Positions 1 through 10,103 of a stretch of 24,458 nt of DNA are shown piece by piece. The translations under genes were made by a program, and so were the position numbers. Position 1 is the stretch's first letter. Each line of letters starts with the position of its first letter. The notes beneath the pieces are model-generated. The model worked only from the letters and a program-made list of their open reading frames with translations. It was not told where the DNA came from and searched no databases. The DNA is from Beroe ovata. Its lineage: Eukaryota; Ctenophora; Nuda; Beroida; Beroidae. The stretch is from positions 60,993-85,450 of the forward strand of contig CAMPET010000296.1 of NCBI GenBank assembly GCA_946803715.1, in the 5' to 3' direction.

Positions 1-778
1 GGAAGTGAGGGGAGGGTTGAGTTAGTGATAAAGTGAGGGGGAAAGGTGAGTTAGCGCAGAGAGGAGAGAAAGCTACCATTGGTTTGAGTTGGCGTATGGT
101 GAGGAAATCATGGGTAAGAAGAAGCTGCCCTTGGTGTGAGCCGTAAATTACGGGCCGTAATATATTTGACATCTTTAATTACGAGAGCTTACTTACTTCC
201 ACAGCGCATATGGGATAAAGCAGATAACGTAGGTTGTTCTGATACAGAAGCACAGGAACATCGGCTGAAAAATATGATTTTAGTTAATCACATGACGTCA
301 TTGCTCACCTGTTGTCACATTTACTCAGCTTTCATTCGTAATAGATAAGTAGATAGTCTTGGTGGATAAATTAATAACAAAAGCCACAATTTTCAAAGTT
401 AATTACCTTACTGTACGTGTTTCCTTCCTTGTCCTTCATNACGCTTGACACCACTAGAAAACGGGGAGCATGTAAAACATAACACGTCTGACATCACTTG
501 AGAATGGAAAGCATTTAGACATCACCAAGGAAGATATGGACGGACCGACGGGAATACTCCTTTACTATCATGACTTCAACAGATACGACTATCATTGCTC
601 TAACATTGTATTGTAACGCTTAAGATAGGATAGCCCTATCAGGATAACAGAGGCCAGAGGCCGCGGGTCCTGCTAGTAACTTTAAATTTTGGTTGTCCGA
701 GTTTCTAATGGTCTTTNCATCTGAAGATTCTGCAACATCTCTGCTAGTGCGACCCCTGAGCAAGAAGAGTGGGAGTGA
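1..778. other. No gene recognised
   Basis: I see no convincing exon, RNA gene or transposon here. The short open frames on either strand have no family resemblance and no credible splice structure. The start is purine-rich (about 1-130, mostly G and A on the plus strand). Single Ns at 440 and 717 break the sequence. Confidence 0.5.
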
Positions 779-985
779 AACACACACACGCTCACACTCA
801 GACACAGACACACAGACACAGACACACTCACCCACACAGAAACACACAGAAACACTCACATACACATACGTCATACACACTACACAGACACTCAAACAGT
901 ACACACACAGGCACGCACACACACAGGCACGCACACACACANGCACACAGACACACACACACAGACACACACACACACACATACT
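779..985. repeat. CA-rich microsatellite
   Basis: About 205 bp of imperfect CA dinucleotide repeat with CAGACA and CACTCA variants on the plus strand; an N at 942 lies inside the tract. The Thr/His-rich and Cys/Val-rich open frames across it are consequences of the repeat and not genes. The N is probably an unresolved repeat length. Confidence 0.95.
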
Positions 986-3930
986 ACTCACATGATAGAA
1001 CGGCCACTCCGACACACAATAGTGCTAGACACCGCGATACGAGCTTTGCTTTGTTTTGAGCAGCGCGTCTGCAGGGGTAAAAAGCGTCAACAATCCGTGT
1101 TGTTCTCAAATTAGTGAATTCAATCCGTGTTGCTCTTGCAAATTTTCCCAAGTTTATATAATACGAAATATTCATCTATCCCTGTCAAAAATACAACATA
1201 TATATCTATCCCTCTCTTACATTTGGCTCTCATCAGAGGCATCACTCTTTGCTCTGCTTCTCGTTATGGACTGATAACTCTCTTCCATCAATGCACTCTT
1301 GTCTCTGTGGGGAGAATACAATACATTGTACAACCTACACTCACTGACTTGGCGTGATTGTATTCTCTTGGTGATTGTATTCTCTTGTATTATTCAGCAA
1401 CAGAAGAATGAAAGGACAGCGCAGGGTCAGCGTACAGAGACTCGTAAAATGAACGTAAAGGGATAAACACGATACGATCATCAACACAATCATTATCAAG
1501 CACAATTCATTCACGGAGAATCAGAATTGGGACATCTGTCGTGCATATTCGGGGACAAGTACAAAGTTACGGTTCATTGAGTGAATGAATTTTTTGATGT
1601 TCCTATTTGCCGAAACTCGTGCGCTTGAAAACTTTGGATACCAATTTCTATCTCATACATGCATTTCTAAACATTCACGATGAAAATAAAACATATTCAA
1701 AGTAAACATATTCTCAAAGAAAACCACCTGGTTATTTCCGTCATCATCATGTTATAACACTCTCGATTTCGACAAGAACAGAATGAATCTCGCAAACACG
1801 CTACAAAAACTGGTGACTTCTTGAGAACATCACTCAAAAACTGAATACCACAGGCACATGTACTGGAGGTGAAACATGAGAATGTGGGATGTAAAGTGGT
1901 CACAAACTCGATTAACCCTCGTGTTGCGTGTACGCGTGTTCAGCAAAGAAAAGATTGAGTGTGTTTTTCACCATATTACAGTGTTACAATCACAGTAACA
2001 ATACAAATTTGGTTGGGAAAGTTCAATAGAGGATTCTCATTAGAGAAACAGCAGTGATCAAAACATCTAATTACATGGAGTCGAATAGAGGAGGACGGCG
2101 GCGGCTAAGTGGTGTTGAGCGTGGCTGGTTGAAAGTGGCAGCACCACTTCTCTGCACCACCCTCCTCTCACTTCATTGGTACTCGCTAAAAACCATTACG
2201 AATCAAAGTGAGGGTTTTTCTTATCATTGGGAAGAATGATTCTGAAGATTAGAGAATTTGCTCAATCTCTCATTGATTAGGTGTACAGCAAGCTGAGGAT
2301 GTGAATTTAATCAGAACATATGGAAATGATGATAACAATCACAGTCTCGCTATCCCTGCGTGTTTTGTGTTACATTATTAAGATGAACCTAGTGTCTAGG
2401 TGTATATCATTTCGATGAGTTGACACACTGAAATCATATACAAGCCTGAAAGTGTAGTTATGGAGATGAACTCATGAGCTAATTACATTGGCAATCATAA
2501 TGAGTAATGTGCTAAACACTCAACAACACACACGGTCTCTGAAAGGGTTGCACTCATGATAATATCATGAAGGAGGAATTACTTGATCAAAGTTTCAGCC
2601 GATCCGGCGCGTTCTCTTGCCATCTAAACAGGGAATTAGTCAAGGATATAGGAGAAAGTTAAGACAATAAGCAACAAGGAACACAGCATGCAGCTCTTGC
2701 CCCATCGGTGCACAAACTAGTAAAGGAGAGAGAAATAATCACAACAAATCATTGGTTGAAGTCATTTTTACCATCATAATTCGCATTCGTTCTGTTTTAA
2801 GGTAGACGGAAATCGAATTATGACGGCGGTGACCAGGGGAAAAACACGTAAAACAAGACTGAATGAAATATGACTCGTGACCTCTTATAATAACCCGTCA
2901 CGCTGAGATAAACCGAGATAAGGTTATTATCACGTGTATCCGTGACGTCACGTTACAGATAACGCGACTGTTATAATGTAACAAGAACCCACTTATCAAC
3001 TAGAGGTGAAGTGTTAGTGCTATCTGGATGCTGTTCTGGAGGAGCGTAGTGAGAAGCTATACCGTCAGACATTATTTGTTATCTAGGGAAGAGGAAGAGT
3101 AGCAATCGTGGTTGTAATAACTTGAAATACACAACTTGAAATACAAACGTGAACCCATTTAATACTGGGGTATATTATATCAGGATGAAATCAATAAAAA
3201 AAACTGGTTTTTCCGGTCGTGCATTACAAGAAAAACTGGTTTTGCATGACCGTCATTATTCGAGTGATATGTACTACAATATATATATTCAAGCAGTACA
3301 CCCTGAAGATAACGGTTGGAAAGATATTGAGAGATATGGACCACCCTGCAATGTATGAAATTAACAAGATCGAAAATTGAGACACATCTCGATCTGAAAC
3401 AGAATGGATGGATTCATGCAATCATATGATATTCCCAAAATTGCACTGTGGCATTATGACACAATGTGTGTCATTGACACATGTCTTATTTTGAGTAGAA
3501 AAAAGAAGAGAAGCAATGAAACAAGAGTAAGCAATTCCATATTTGAGTAAAAGTACAAAGAATATTTTGTACTGTTCTACTAAAATGTTCGTCCTCATTT
3601 GATCACTCAGGTGAGTTTCACAGATCTAACCTCATGATTCACAGACTCTACGCTTTTTGAGTGTCAAGTTTCATGATGTAAAAGAGCTATGTCTTGCCAT
3701 ATTTGGTAGATAATTTCCAGTACATTCTTTAAGGGCATTCATTAAGCAACCAAAGACTTAATTCAGGAATTCTGGGTATAAAATCTGATCAAATGAAAAA
3801 CCTAACCTAAAACAGACCCCTTTCGAGATGATACAGATCTAAAGAATCAAATGAGTATAAATATAAAAAGCTGAATAATTTAGTTTAGCCATAATTGTTA
3901 ATTAAAAGTTCCCTGTGTTAAATAGATTTA
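986..3930. other. Gene-free stretch upstream and downstream of unknown neighbours
   Basis: Nearly 3 kb of AT-rich DNA without a recognisable coding exon. Frames of 60-76 codons at about 1056-1357, 1697-1903, 2054-2239 and 3149-3358 have ordinary non-coding composition. A possible regulatory cluster lies at 2887-2960, and there is an imperfect small hairpin at about 3214-3254 (CGGTCGTGCA against TGCATGACCG). The left end of the minus-strand tRNase Z gene (3' UTR) presumably falls near 3900. Confidence 0.5.
2887..2960. promoter_or_regulatory. Candidate regulatory cluster: inverted repeat, GATA-like, E-box and CRE
   Basis: Within 75 bp there is an inverted pair ATAATAACC (2887-2895) and GGTTATTAT (2922-2930), two GAGATAA motifs between them, a perfect E-box CACGTG (2931-2936) and a perfect CRE palindrome TGACGTCA (2943-2950), followed by AGATAACG. 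The motifs are visible; that they work together as an enhancer or promoter is inference. No neighbouring gene start was identified. Confidence 0.3.
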
Positions 3931-6060
3931 TCACACTTTCATATGCTTATAATTTTGTTTGATAAGGTCCTTGTAGTGTTCAGGGAATAAAAGAGGCAAG
4001 GCACCAGTCGAATGACACCAAGTTTCAATGTTGTACTGCGTTATTTTCATGAAATCATGAGCAAACACGACATTATCATCAATCTTTTCATCAATGATTG
4101 GTGGCAATTTCTGATACCTCAGACTGAAGTGGGTGAGAACAGTGTACTTGGCATTCATGTCTCTACCCACTTGGATGGCTTGTTGGACTGTGGAGTGTTT
4201 TTTGCGTTCTGATTCATCAGCCAGCGAGCTCTGATGAGTGGCTTCATGGATGAGAACGTCGCTATCTTTGCCAATATCAACGAAATGAGGATTCGGCATC
4301 GTATCTCCAGAATAAGACACTTTCCATAAGTCAGTCGAGAGGGCAATACACCATGAGTCTCTCGTGTGCTTCGCTAAACACAGGTCAACTTTCACTCCAT
4401 GAGATTTCTTCAATGAATCTGATACCTCTTTACTCTGAGCAATCTGTCCGAGAGGCACTAAATCAAGCGGGATGTTGAAGACAGAACTCACATATTTGTA
4501 CCAGGGCAGGGTTCGTATAGGACAAAGAATTGTCAGAGGTTTTCCGTTTATTCTGTAGTAAATTTCAGCTACAGAAATCGACCCACCAATATGATCAAAG
4601 TGAATGTGTGAAATGTATAGGAAATTCAAATTGCCGATAATTTCCTCAGCTTTCTGAGTTCCATGAAGTCTGATCAGCTGGCCAACTGTCATTTCTCCAG
4701 CATCAAGCAGTGCACTAAATTTATCCTTACCACATTGTAGCAATATTCCACTGACATTTCTATAGGTTGATGAGTAAGTGGACGTAGTTCCGAGAAATGT
4801 TATATCGGGACATGAGAGGGTTCGTTTCATTCTCTTCTTAGCAGGCTTCACTAAATTGTGGTCAAATTGATAGCTTTCGTATGTTTTCTTAGCCTTGTCC
4901 ATTTCATCCTGAAACTTGAATGATTTTCCACTCAAAACATTGCCCCTGCACCAGCCCAGTGGTGTCTTCCTACCTGGATACATGACAAATTTCAACAAAT
5001 GTTCTGATAATGTAATGTTTTTACCAAATGCCTGCGCAATTGCACCCAATGATTCAGCATCATTCAACGATGGCTCCTTGAGCTTCTCTGTAGGAAGTAT
5101 TGAGCTCAGTACTGCATTTTTCTGGGTGCAATCATAGAGAATTTTTGATGCTGGGTTACGACACATCAGCAAATGATCGATGTTGTCAAACTTCCTCACG
5201 AATTGTTGATAGATATCAGAACTCAGATATTTCTCATCAGTAAAATGAACGAAAATTAGAAGCTCCTGGTCTTGATCGTTAATATGTTTCAGGAAATCAT
5301 AGTTTAGCAGTTTTTTACATTCATCTTGTGACTGGGCATCAACAACAATAAAAACTGGAGCCGGATCACTTGGGTTTAGTATGTCTGACTTATTGACCAC
5401 ACTTCCACCATCCAACTTAACAGTCCCTGTCTTAAAAAGGCTAGATAATAAGTTCTTTGGTATTTTCAATTCTTTAAGCTTTTTCTGATTGACTGATTCT
5501 GCTTTTGGTGGAAGTGAGAAGATATAACAATAAGATTTGTCCAGGATTATTGTCTTGACAGATATGTCACCTACTTTCTCAAGATCATTGATATCATTCA
5601 ATGTGATATGCCTGTCCATGCCAACCTCATCATGAAAACAATCCAGTTGAGTGCTCCTCATGAACCCATTGACGTGGTCATTTCCCCATACAGCAAGAGG
5701 ATTGCTGGAAGCATTCATTACTACTTGATCCCTTCGAAAGAGACCTATACCCGGTATTGAAGCAACAGTGTTCCATGAGAAGCGAGTCGTCAAGACGTCA
5801 GTGATATTAGCTATCCTCAGTCCTGGACTCTCCAGAATCATTCTTTGAATGCCCTCACCGACATTGATAAGGAACCCCTTGTTATTGGAGTCTGTGTAGA
5901 GGAGTGATGGAGGGATGGCAGGAGTGCCACCAACTACTTGTATTGCATTCACTGCCATAGAAGTGATAGATTGAGGGTTTGGTGCCAGAGATCCTGTAGA
6001 TGTAACTTTATAGTAGTAGTATCTGCATAAGACGCGCGGATGCAGGAATAGCTTCTTCAT
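3931..6060 (-). CDS. Long-form tRNase Z (ELAC2-like), 709 aa
   Basis: Endonuclease that removes 3' trailers from precursor tRNAs in nucleus and mitochondria. Numbering from the Met at 6060, the N-terminal half is a degenerate metallo-beta-lactamase-like domain (GEGIQR at about 68-73). A basic linker, KPAKKRMKR (405-413), could be a nuclear signal. The catalytic C-terminal half has HIHFDH (485-490), SGDTMP (584-589), HEAT (605-608) and LTHFSLRY (642-649), all in the order of ELAC2. The frame stays open ten codons further upstream, but TTCTCAG just before that Met looks like a splice acceptor and the Met is followed by a basic, Arg-containing stretch fitting a mitochondrial presequence, so I prefer 6060. 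Unusual: the ORF is uninterrupted although neighbours carry introns, and the usual GTGS..P motif opening the catalytic half reads GTTSTYS. It is somewhat shorter than human ELAC2. The next gene upstream is the elongase, about 1.3 kb away on the same strand. Confidence 0.95.
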   Translation of the reverse strand: MKKLFLHPRVLCRYYYYKVTSTGSLAPNPQSITSMAVNAIQVVGGTPAIPPSLLYTDSNNKGFLINVGEGIQRMILESPGLRIANITDVLTTRFSWNTVASIPGIGLFRRDQVVMNASSNPLAVWGNDHVNGFMRSTQLDCFHDEVGMDRHITLNDINDLEKVGDISVKTIILDKSYCYIFSLPPKAESVNQKKLKELKIPKNLLSSLFKTGTVKLDGGSVVNKSDILNPSDPAPVFIVVDAQSQDECKKLLNYDFLKHINDQDQELLIFVHFTDEKYLSSDIYQQFVRKFDNIDHLLMCRNPASKILYDCTQKNAVLSSILPTEKLKEPSLNDAESLGAIAQAFGKNITLSEHLLKFVMYPGRKTPLGWCRGNVLSGKSFKFQDEMDKAKKTYESYQFDHNLVKPAKKRMKRTLSCPDITFLGTTSTYSSTYRNVSGILLQCGKDKFSALLDAGEMTVGQLIRLHGTQKAEEIIGNLNFLYISHIHFDHIGGSISVAEIYYRINGKPLTILCPIRTLPWYKYVSSVFNIPLDLVPLGQIAQSKEVSDSLKKSHGVKVDLCLAKHTRDSWCIALSTDLWKVSYSGDTMPNPHFVDIGKDSDVLIHEATHQSSLADESERKKHSTVQQAIQVGRDMNAKYTVLTHFSLRYQKLPPIIDEKIDDNVVFAHDFMKITQYNIETWCHSTGALPLLFPEHYKDLIKQNYKHMKV

Positions 6061-7347
6061 ACAGTATCCATCTGAGAATAATAGAATCAAGGAATCAATT
6101 TCTAAATTCGGTAGAAGTTTTTGTATTTCTAACTCCAGCTTTTTAAATCTTTCATCAGTAGAATAAGGAATTCAAAAACACTAGAGAGACGCATAATACA
6201 GAAGGACATAGCAAGTTAAAATTTGTATCAAGATAATACAGAAAAGAATAAAATATGTAGCAGTGTTGCAAATATTGATAAGTAAATAGGTAACATAACA
6301 TTGCAGTACAAATACATCAAAAAATAGTTCCAAATTTTTTAAAATCGTCGAAAAATCGCCATCCATCAATAATCATTCTATCATTTATCATTATTGGCTT
6401 CAACAAAATTATCATCACCAGATTATATCATGTCTGAGCTACGCAAATAGATAGGTACACAAAAATAATATAGTTAATTTTAATTCAAAATCTAACACAG
6501 CACAAATTCAATATTCCACGATCTGAATTTATTAATTCTATCTGGTTTGTTGTTGAGTTAAATGAGTGTTTCATCAAACTATCATTGAAATTCAAAGCAA
6601 ATACAAAATGCAACGGTATTATCAATGTATCAAATAATATAGATCTAGCTGACAATTGAATAGCTATACTTGAATGATGCTTACAACAATCTATTGATTA
6701 TGCAAAATGTATCGATCTACATTAATGATCAACCCTTTGAAAGAACCTCTGAGAAAACATGCATTGGGCAATCTGTATTGCCCACACTGATATGAAGCAT
6801 CATGCAAAATTTGCACCAATAACTTCCTGGTTGAACTTCCGATTTCAGAGTGCCATTTTGCAAATTTCATAGCATGGTGTTCATAGCTTTACCTATGCCA
6901 TCATAACGTCGACCATAATTTAGCGATAAGTGCACCTCAGTATTTTGATCTTGTTAGATAGGTCGTACAATAATTCTCAATGAAGCGAGCACCCAAAGAT
7001 CCTAATACATAATGTCTGGTAGACACTTAAAAACAACTAGTTTATGCTGCAAGTTAATGCTTATTATTCAAATATCTGGATATCTAACCACTTCTAACTT
7101 TTCCAGCGAGTACAATCTGGATATCAATTTCGTCTTTAAAACTTAACTAAGAATTCTGCATTACATACGGTACCCAAAGTAACTCGTCAAATTAAAGCAT
7201 GCAACTGGAAATATATATCAAATGGAGCGAATTATTACAAACTCTTACAAATACTCAATTTTCCTATAAGAATGTTGAAATTAATACCTAATAAAAAGAA
7301 CAGCAGATAAATGTTATAATTTGGTTGGAATGCAAAGTATTTTGAGG
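6061..7347. other. Intergenic, tRNase Z to elongase
   Basis: AT-rich spacer between two minus-strand genes. It should contain the tRNase Z 5' UTR and promoter (a TTCTCAG acceptor-like site near 6066 suggests a 5' UTR intron) and the elongase 3' UTR. The hydrophobic 62-codon minus-strand frame at 6181-6369 is AT-driven and has no family resemblance. Nothing else is recognisable. Confidence 0.5.
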
Positions 7348-8154
7348 CTACTCCGCCTTTTTCAGCTCCCCGTTGGCTACACCATTAGAACTGCTTGTCT
7401 TGATGGTTTTGTTCTTGGAGAAGAGGAACACTGTAAAGAGCAGGAGAAATGCACCGTATTGGAAGAAGTTGTAAGCTAGCTGGTATCGGTTACAAGTGCA
7501 CTCCCACGCCCATGGCAAGATGAAGGCAGTGTGGTAGACGATAACCCCAATGAACTGCGCCAGCTGGAAGTAGGTGATAAAGTTACCGTACTTCTTGATG
7601 CGGGGATTGACAACGGAGATGCCGTAGTAGGAATACATAACCACGTGAACGAGGCTGTTGGTGAGTGGTCCGCAGAATACCCCTGCGCATGGATAGAACC
7701 AAGAAGTGTAGACTATGCTTGGTGTCACCAGGTGATGGTACAAATGGAGTGTCATCTTGGGACCCATCTCCGCCACCCCTGCCATCACCAGGAAGAAGGT
7801 GTCGATGAACTCTACATACTTGCTGTAGTAGAAGACCTTGAAGGACCACTCAAGGTTGTTTAGCATGATGAAATCCTGGTCACAGATCAGAGGATCTACG
7901 TCTGCTGATGGTTGTGCTGCCGTGTAGTTGGTAACAAGTTGTGACAAAACAACATAGAACAGGTAGAGGGAAAAGATGCTCATGAGAGCGTTGTACACCA
8001 GTTTCACATTGGATAGTCGGAGTCTTGGCTTGTCTCTGCGGAGGTACTTCAAGACACAGAAACTGACAATGTACAACACCGCACCAAACATGAGTTCACT
8101 GGGATTCTCGATCCATGGAGAACCAGGTACAGCCGGCAGTGCAGTGGAGTTCAT
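7348..8154 (-). CDS. ELO-family very-long-chain fatty acid elongase, 268 aa
   Basis: Condensing enzyme of the ER fatty-acid elongation cycle, joining malonyl-CoA to a long-chain acyl-CoA to give 3-ketoacyl-CoA. The protein is polytopic, with hydrophobic segments near residues 22-38, 53-72, 115-127, 140-180, 193-215 and 228-246. Family signatures are SKYVEFIDTFF (111-121), the histidine box HLYHH (137-141), NSLVHVVMYSYY (166-177) and ITYFQLAQF (193-201). Length is typical of ELOVL proteins. The C-terminus ends KKAE, a perfect KKXX ER-retrieval signal. Met at 8154 gives the family-length N-terminus. The coding region is a single ORF. Substrate class (saturated or polyunsaturated) cannot be told from the sequence. 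It sits between tRNase Z and a claudin-like gene, all on the minus strand, with no functional link evident. Confidence 0.95.
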   Translation of the reverse strand: MNSTALPAVPGSPWIENPSELMFGAVLYIVSFCVLKYLRRDKPRLRLSNVKLVYNALMSIFSLYLFYVVLSQLVTNYTAAQPSADVDPLICDQDFIMLNNLEWSFKVFYYSKYVEFIDTFFLVMAGVAEMGPKMTLHLYHHLVTPSIVYTSWFYPCAGVFCGPLTNSLVHVVMYSYYGISVVNPRIKKYGNFITYFQLAQFIGVIVYHTAFILPWAWECTCNRYQLAYNFFQYGAFLLLFTVFLFSKNKTIKTSSSNGVANGELKKAE

Positions 8155-9054
8155 GCCTAGATAGATACAGGAGAATTGTATGGTGTTAGAATTTACGAGA
8201 CTTTTGATTGAAAGATGGGCAATAGAATCAGAAAATAAATAAATCGACGATTAAGTTCATAGGTAGTCACTCAATGAGTCATACTCCATAGCTGGGGTGA
8301 AATTCTATAAACATCAAAAACAATCAACATGGAAGAGACCACAAGGCAGAGAACACATGTACATGAATAACCTGAATATCAGGACACTGTGGCATGTGCA
8401 TTGGGCGCCACTTAAATATCACTTGAATATCATATCACCAGTACGAATTGTACGGAATAGGAGATGCCCAGTGATCAAGTTGCAAAAACCTGGATAAATT
8501 TGTATAGGAAAATGTGAAATGTCATTTATCAGTAACCGAAGTTAAGTTACAACAACCTCATGAACTGAAATAGATGTATTAATTTCAGAAAATAAATTAG
8601 AAATACGTAAATGTATGAAAAATGAAATATGGCGCTGCGCTGTGAGTATGATTGCGTTATTTCTGCTGTATTGACTCAAAATTAACTTGTAGATAAGTAG
8701 ATTGAGCAAATGGTATTCTACCAGTCAAAGACTAGCAGGTCTATATGAAGTGGAAGTTCTGTTTCACGATGGTGAAAACAGTAAACACGCCCGTGATAAA
8801 ATTATGTCATCTGAGGACACTTTAAATCTCTTCATCTGAAGTTAGATGAAATGACGTTATATAAACTCTCGTCCGATGAAATGACTCTTCCTGTCGAAAA
8901 TTGCTGAAATGTAAACAAAAATATAAAGGGATTTCTTACTTTGCCAACCACAAATACCCTAAACAATAAAAACATAATTTAAACAACTTCCATTGAAAAC
9001 ACCAATTTACTTTTGATTTACTCTGAAAAGTATCGCAGTGACTTTTGATTCGTG
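8155..9054. other. Intergenic, elongase to claudin-like gene
   Basis: About 900 bp, AT-rich. It should hold the elongase promoter and 5' UTR and the 3' UTR of the claudin-like gene. Two direct copies of ATGAAATGAC lie near 8846-8885. The plus-strand frame at 8297-8497 has no protein-like signature. I see no RNA gene. Confidence 0.5.
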
Positions 9055-9621
9055 CTATAAAATATCCGAGCCCATTAGTGGGAACAAAGCGCAAAGGTTC
9101 AGAGCTATAGACGTTGTCAAGAAATAGTGAGACATACCAACTTTTGCTTGGAGTCCGTTATTGAAAACCTGAGTTTTAAACAGGAAAAAGTTCAGTTGAA
9201 AGTTTCCACCGTACCGATCTGATGACTCCTGGACTCCCCACGCAAACAGGAAGGATGCGATGCAAAGTGATGCCAGGGAGCTACAAACACCAAACTTTGC
9301 AACAATATCCCACTGACACAATCCCTCTACATTGAGAATATGACTCCGTATGTCCATGACAAGGGAAAGGAGAGTGGTGAGCTGAACAAGCACCGAGATA
9401 CACACCAGTATGAGGGTGTAGGAGAAATACTCTGATATAGTCTTGTACTCACACATACCGTCAGTGCAGATTCGGGACAAACCGACGAGGGTGACCGAGG
9501 TGATGTGCTCGTGGATTATCCAGCGGGGAAAGACGAGGGAGCATGCACTGAACGAGAGAGAGGCTGCGCAGAGGAGAGATGTGAGGATGAGAGTTGTAAT
9601 TGGAGACATGCCGTGGCGCAA
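9055..9621 (-). CDS. Claudin/PMP22-like four-span membrane protein, 188 aa
   Basis: Small membrane protein with four predicted hydrophobic spans at about residues 8-30, 65-90, 105-130 and 163-185, short cytoplasmic ends, and a first extracellular loop carrying W34, then GLSRIC (47-52) and a second Cys (57). This W...GL...C...C order is the loop signature of the claudin/PMP22/EMP superfamily, although the canonical GLW is GLS here and the two cysteines are only five residues apart. Members act in cell contacts, paracellular barriers or as channel subunits; which role applies here cannot be read from the sequence. Two Met codons are possible (9621 and, four residues later, 9609); both leave the first span intact. 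No introns are needed for the four-span fold, but an additional 5' or 3' exon cannot be excluded. The C-terminus is short and I see no PDZ-binding tail. Confidence 0.7.
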   Translation of the reverse strand: MRHGMSPITTLILTSLLCAASLSFSACSLVFPRWIIHEHITSVTLVGLSRICTDGMCEYKTISEYFSYTLILVCISVLVQLTTLLSLVMDIRSHILNVEGLCQWDIVAKFGVCSSLASLCIASFLFAWGVQESSDRYGGNFQLNFFLFKTQVFNNGLQAKVGMSHYFLTTSIALNLCALFPLMGSDIL

Positions 9622-10103
9622 CGCCTCCTTGGACCATTAACGCTACCTGACATTGTATAGAGACTAACATTCACCGATATGTGTTTGACATCATCGTGAT
9701 AGGCATAAATATATGCTAAACACAACGACTGGTAACTAATAGAGCTTAACCTGAACAATATGCCAACATGAGATAAAACGGGCATATATAAATGTGGGAA
9801 TGGAAACATTTGGTAGGCAATAAACAGGCTATTAGCTACACTGTTTCAGGATAATATACCTATCGTTATTCAATATGAGACTGTTGCAGACAGCACACAT
9901 TGTTCAAACAATGTCTTATTAGCTTATCGCGTAGTGTTGAGATGAGAATGAGAAAGCGGTTTTCACCACAGGACATTAATTCATGACAATTTGAATTTAA
10001 TTTGAACACGATTAATACAGACAAAAACCTTGGTTACTGCTAAGAAAAGTTGAGCATGTCCCTTTTTAGGTAATAATGAAGGTATTAAGGATTAATAAGA
10101 ACT
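9622..10103. other. Intergenic, claudin-like gene to BTB gene
   Basis: About 480 bp holding the claudin-like promoter and the BTB gene 3' UTR. TATATA-like stretches occur near 9705-9715 and 9782-9790. A minus-strand frame at 9516-9809 overlaps the claudin-like start and looks non-coding. A minus-strand ATTAAA (TTTAAT near 9995 on the plus strand) could be a polyadenylation signal for the BTB gene. Confidence 0.4.

Noticed and set aside
6181-6369. Small hydrophobic protein on the minus strand
   Set aside because: Leu/Ile/Tyr/Phe-rich translation of AT-rich spacer; no conserved feature and no good start context.
7531-7863. 110-codon plus-strand ORF over the elongase
   Set aside because: Shadow of the ELO coding region on the opposite strand; no independent signature.
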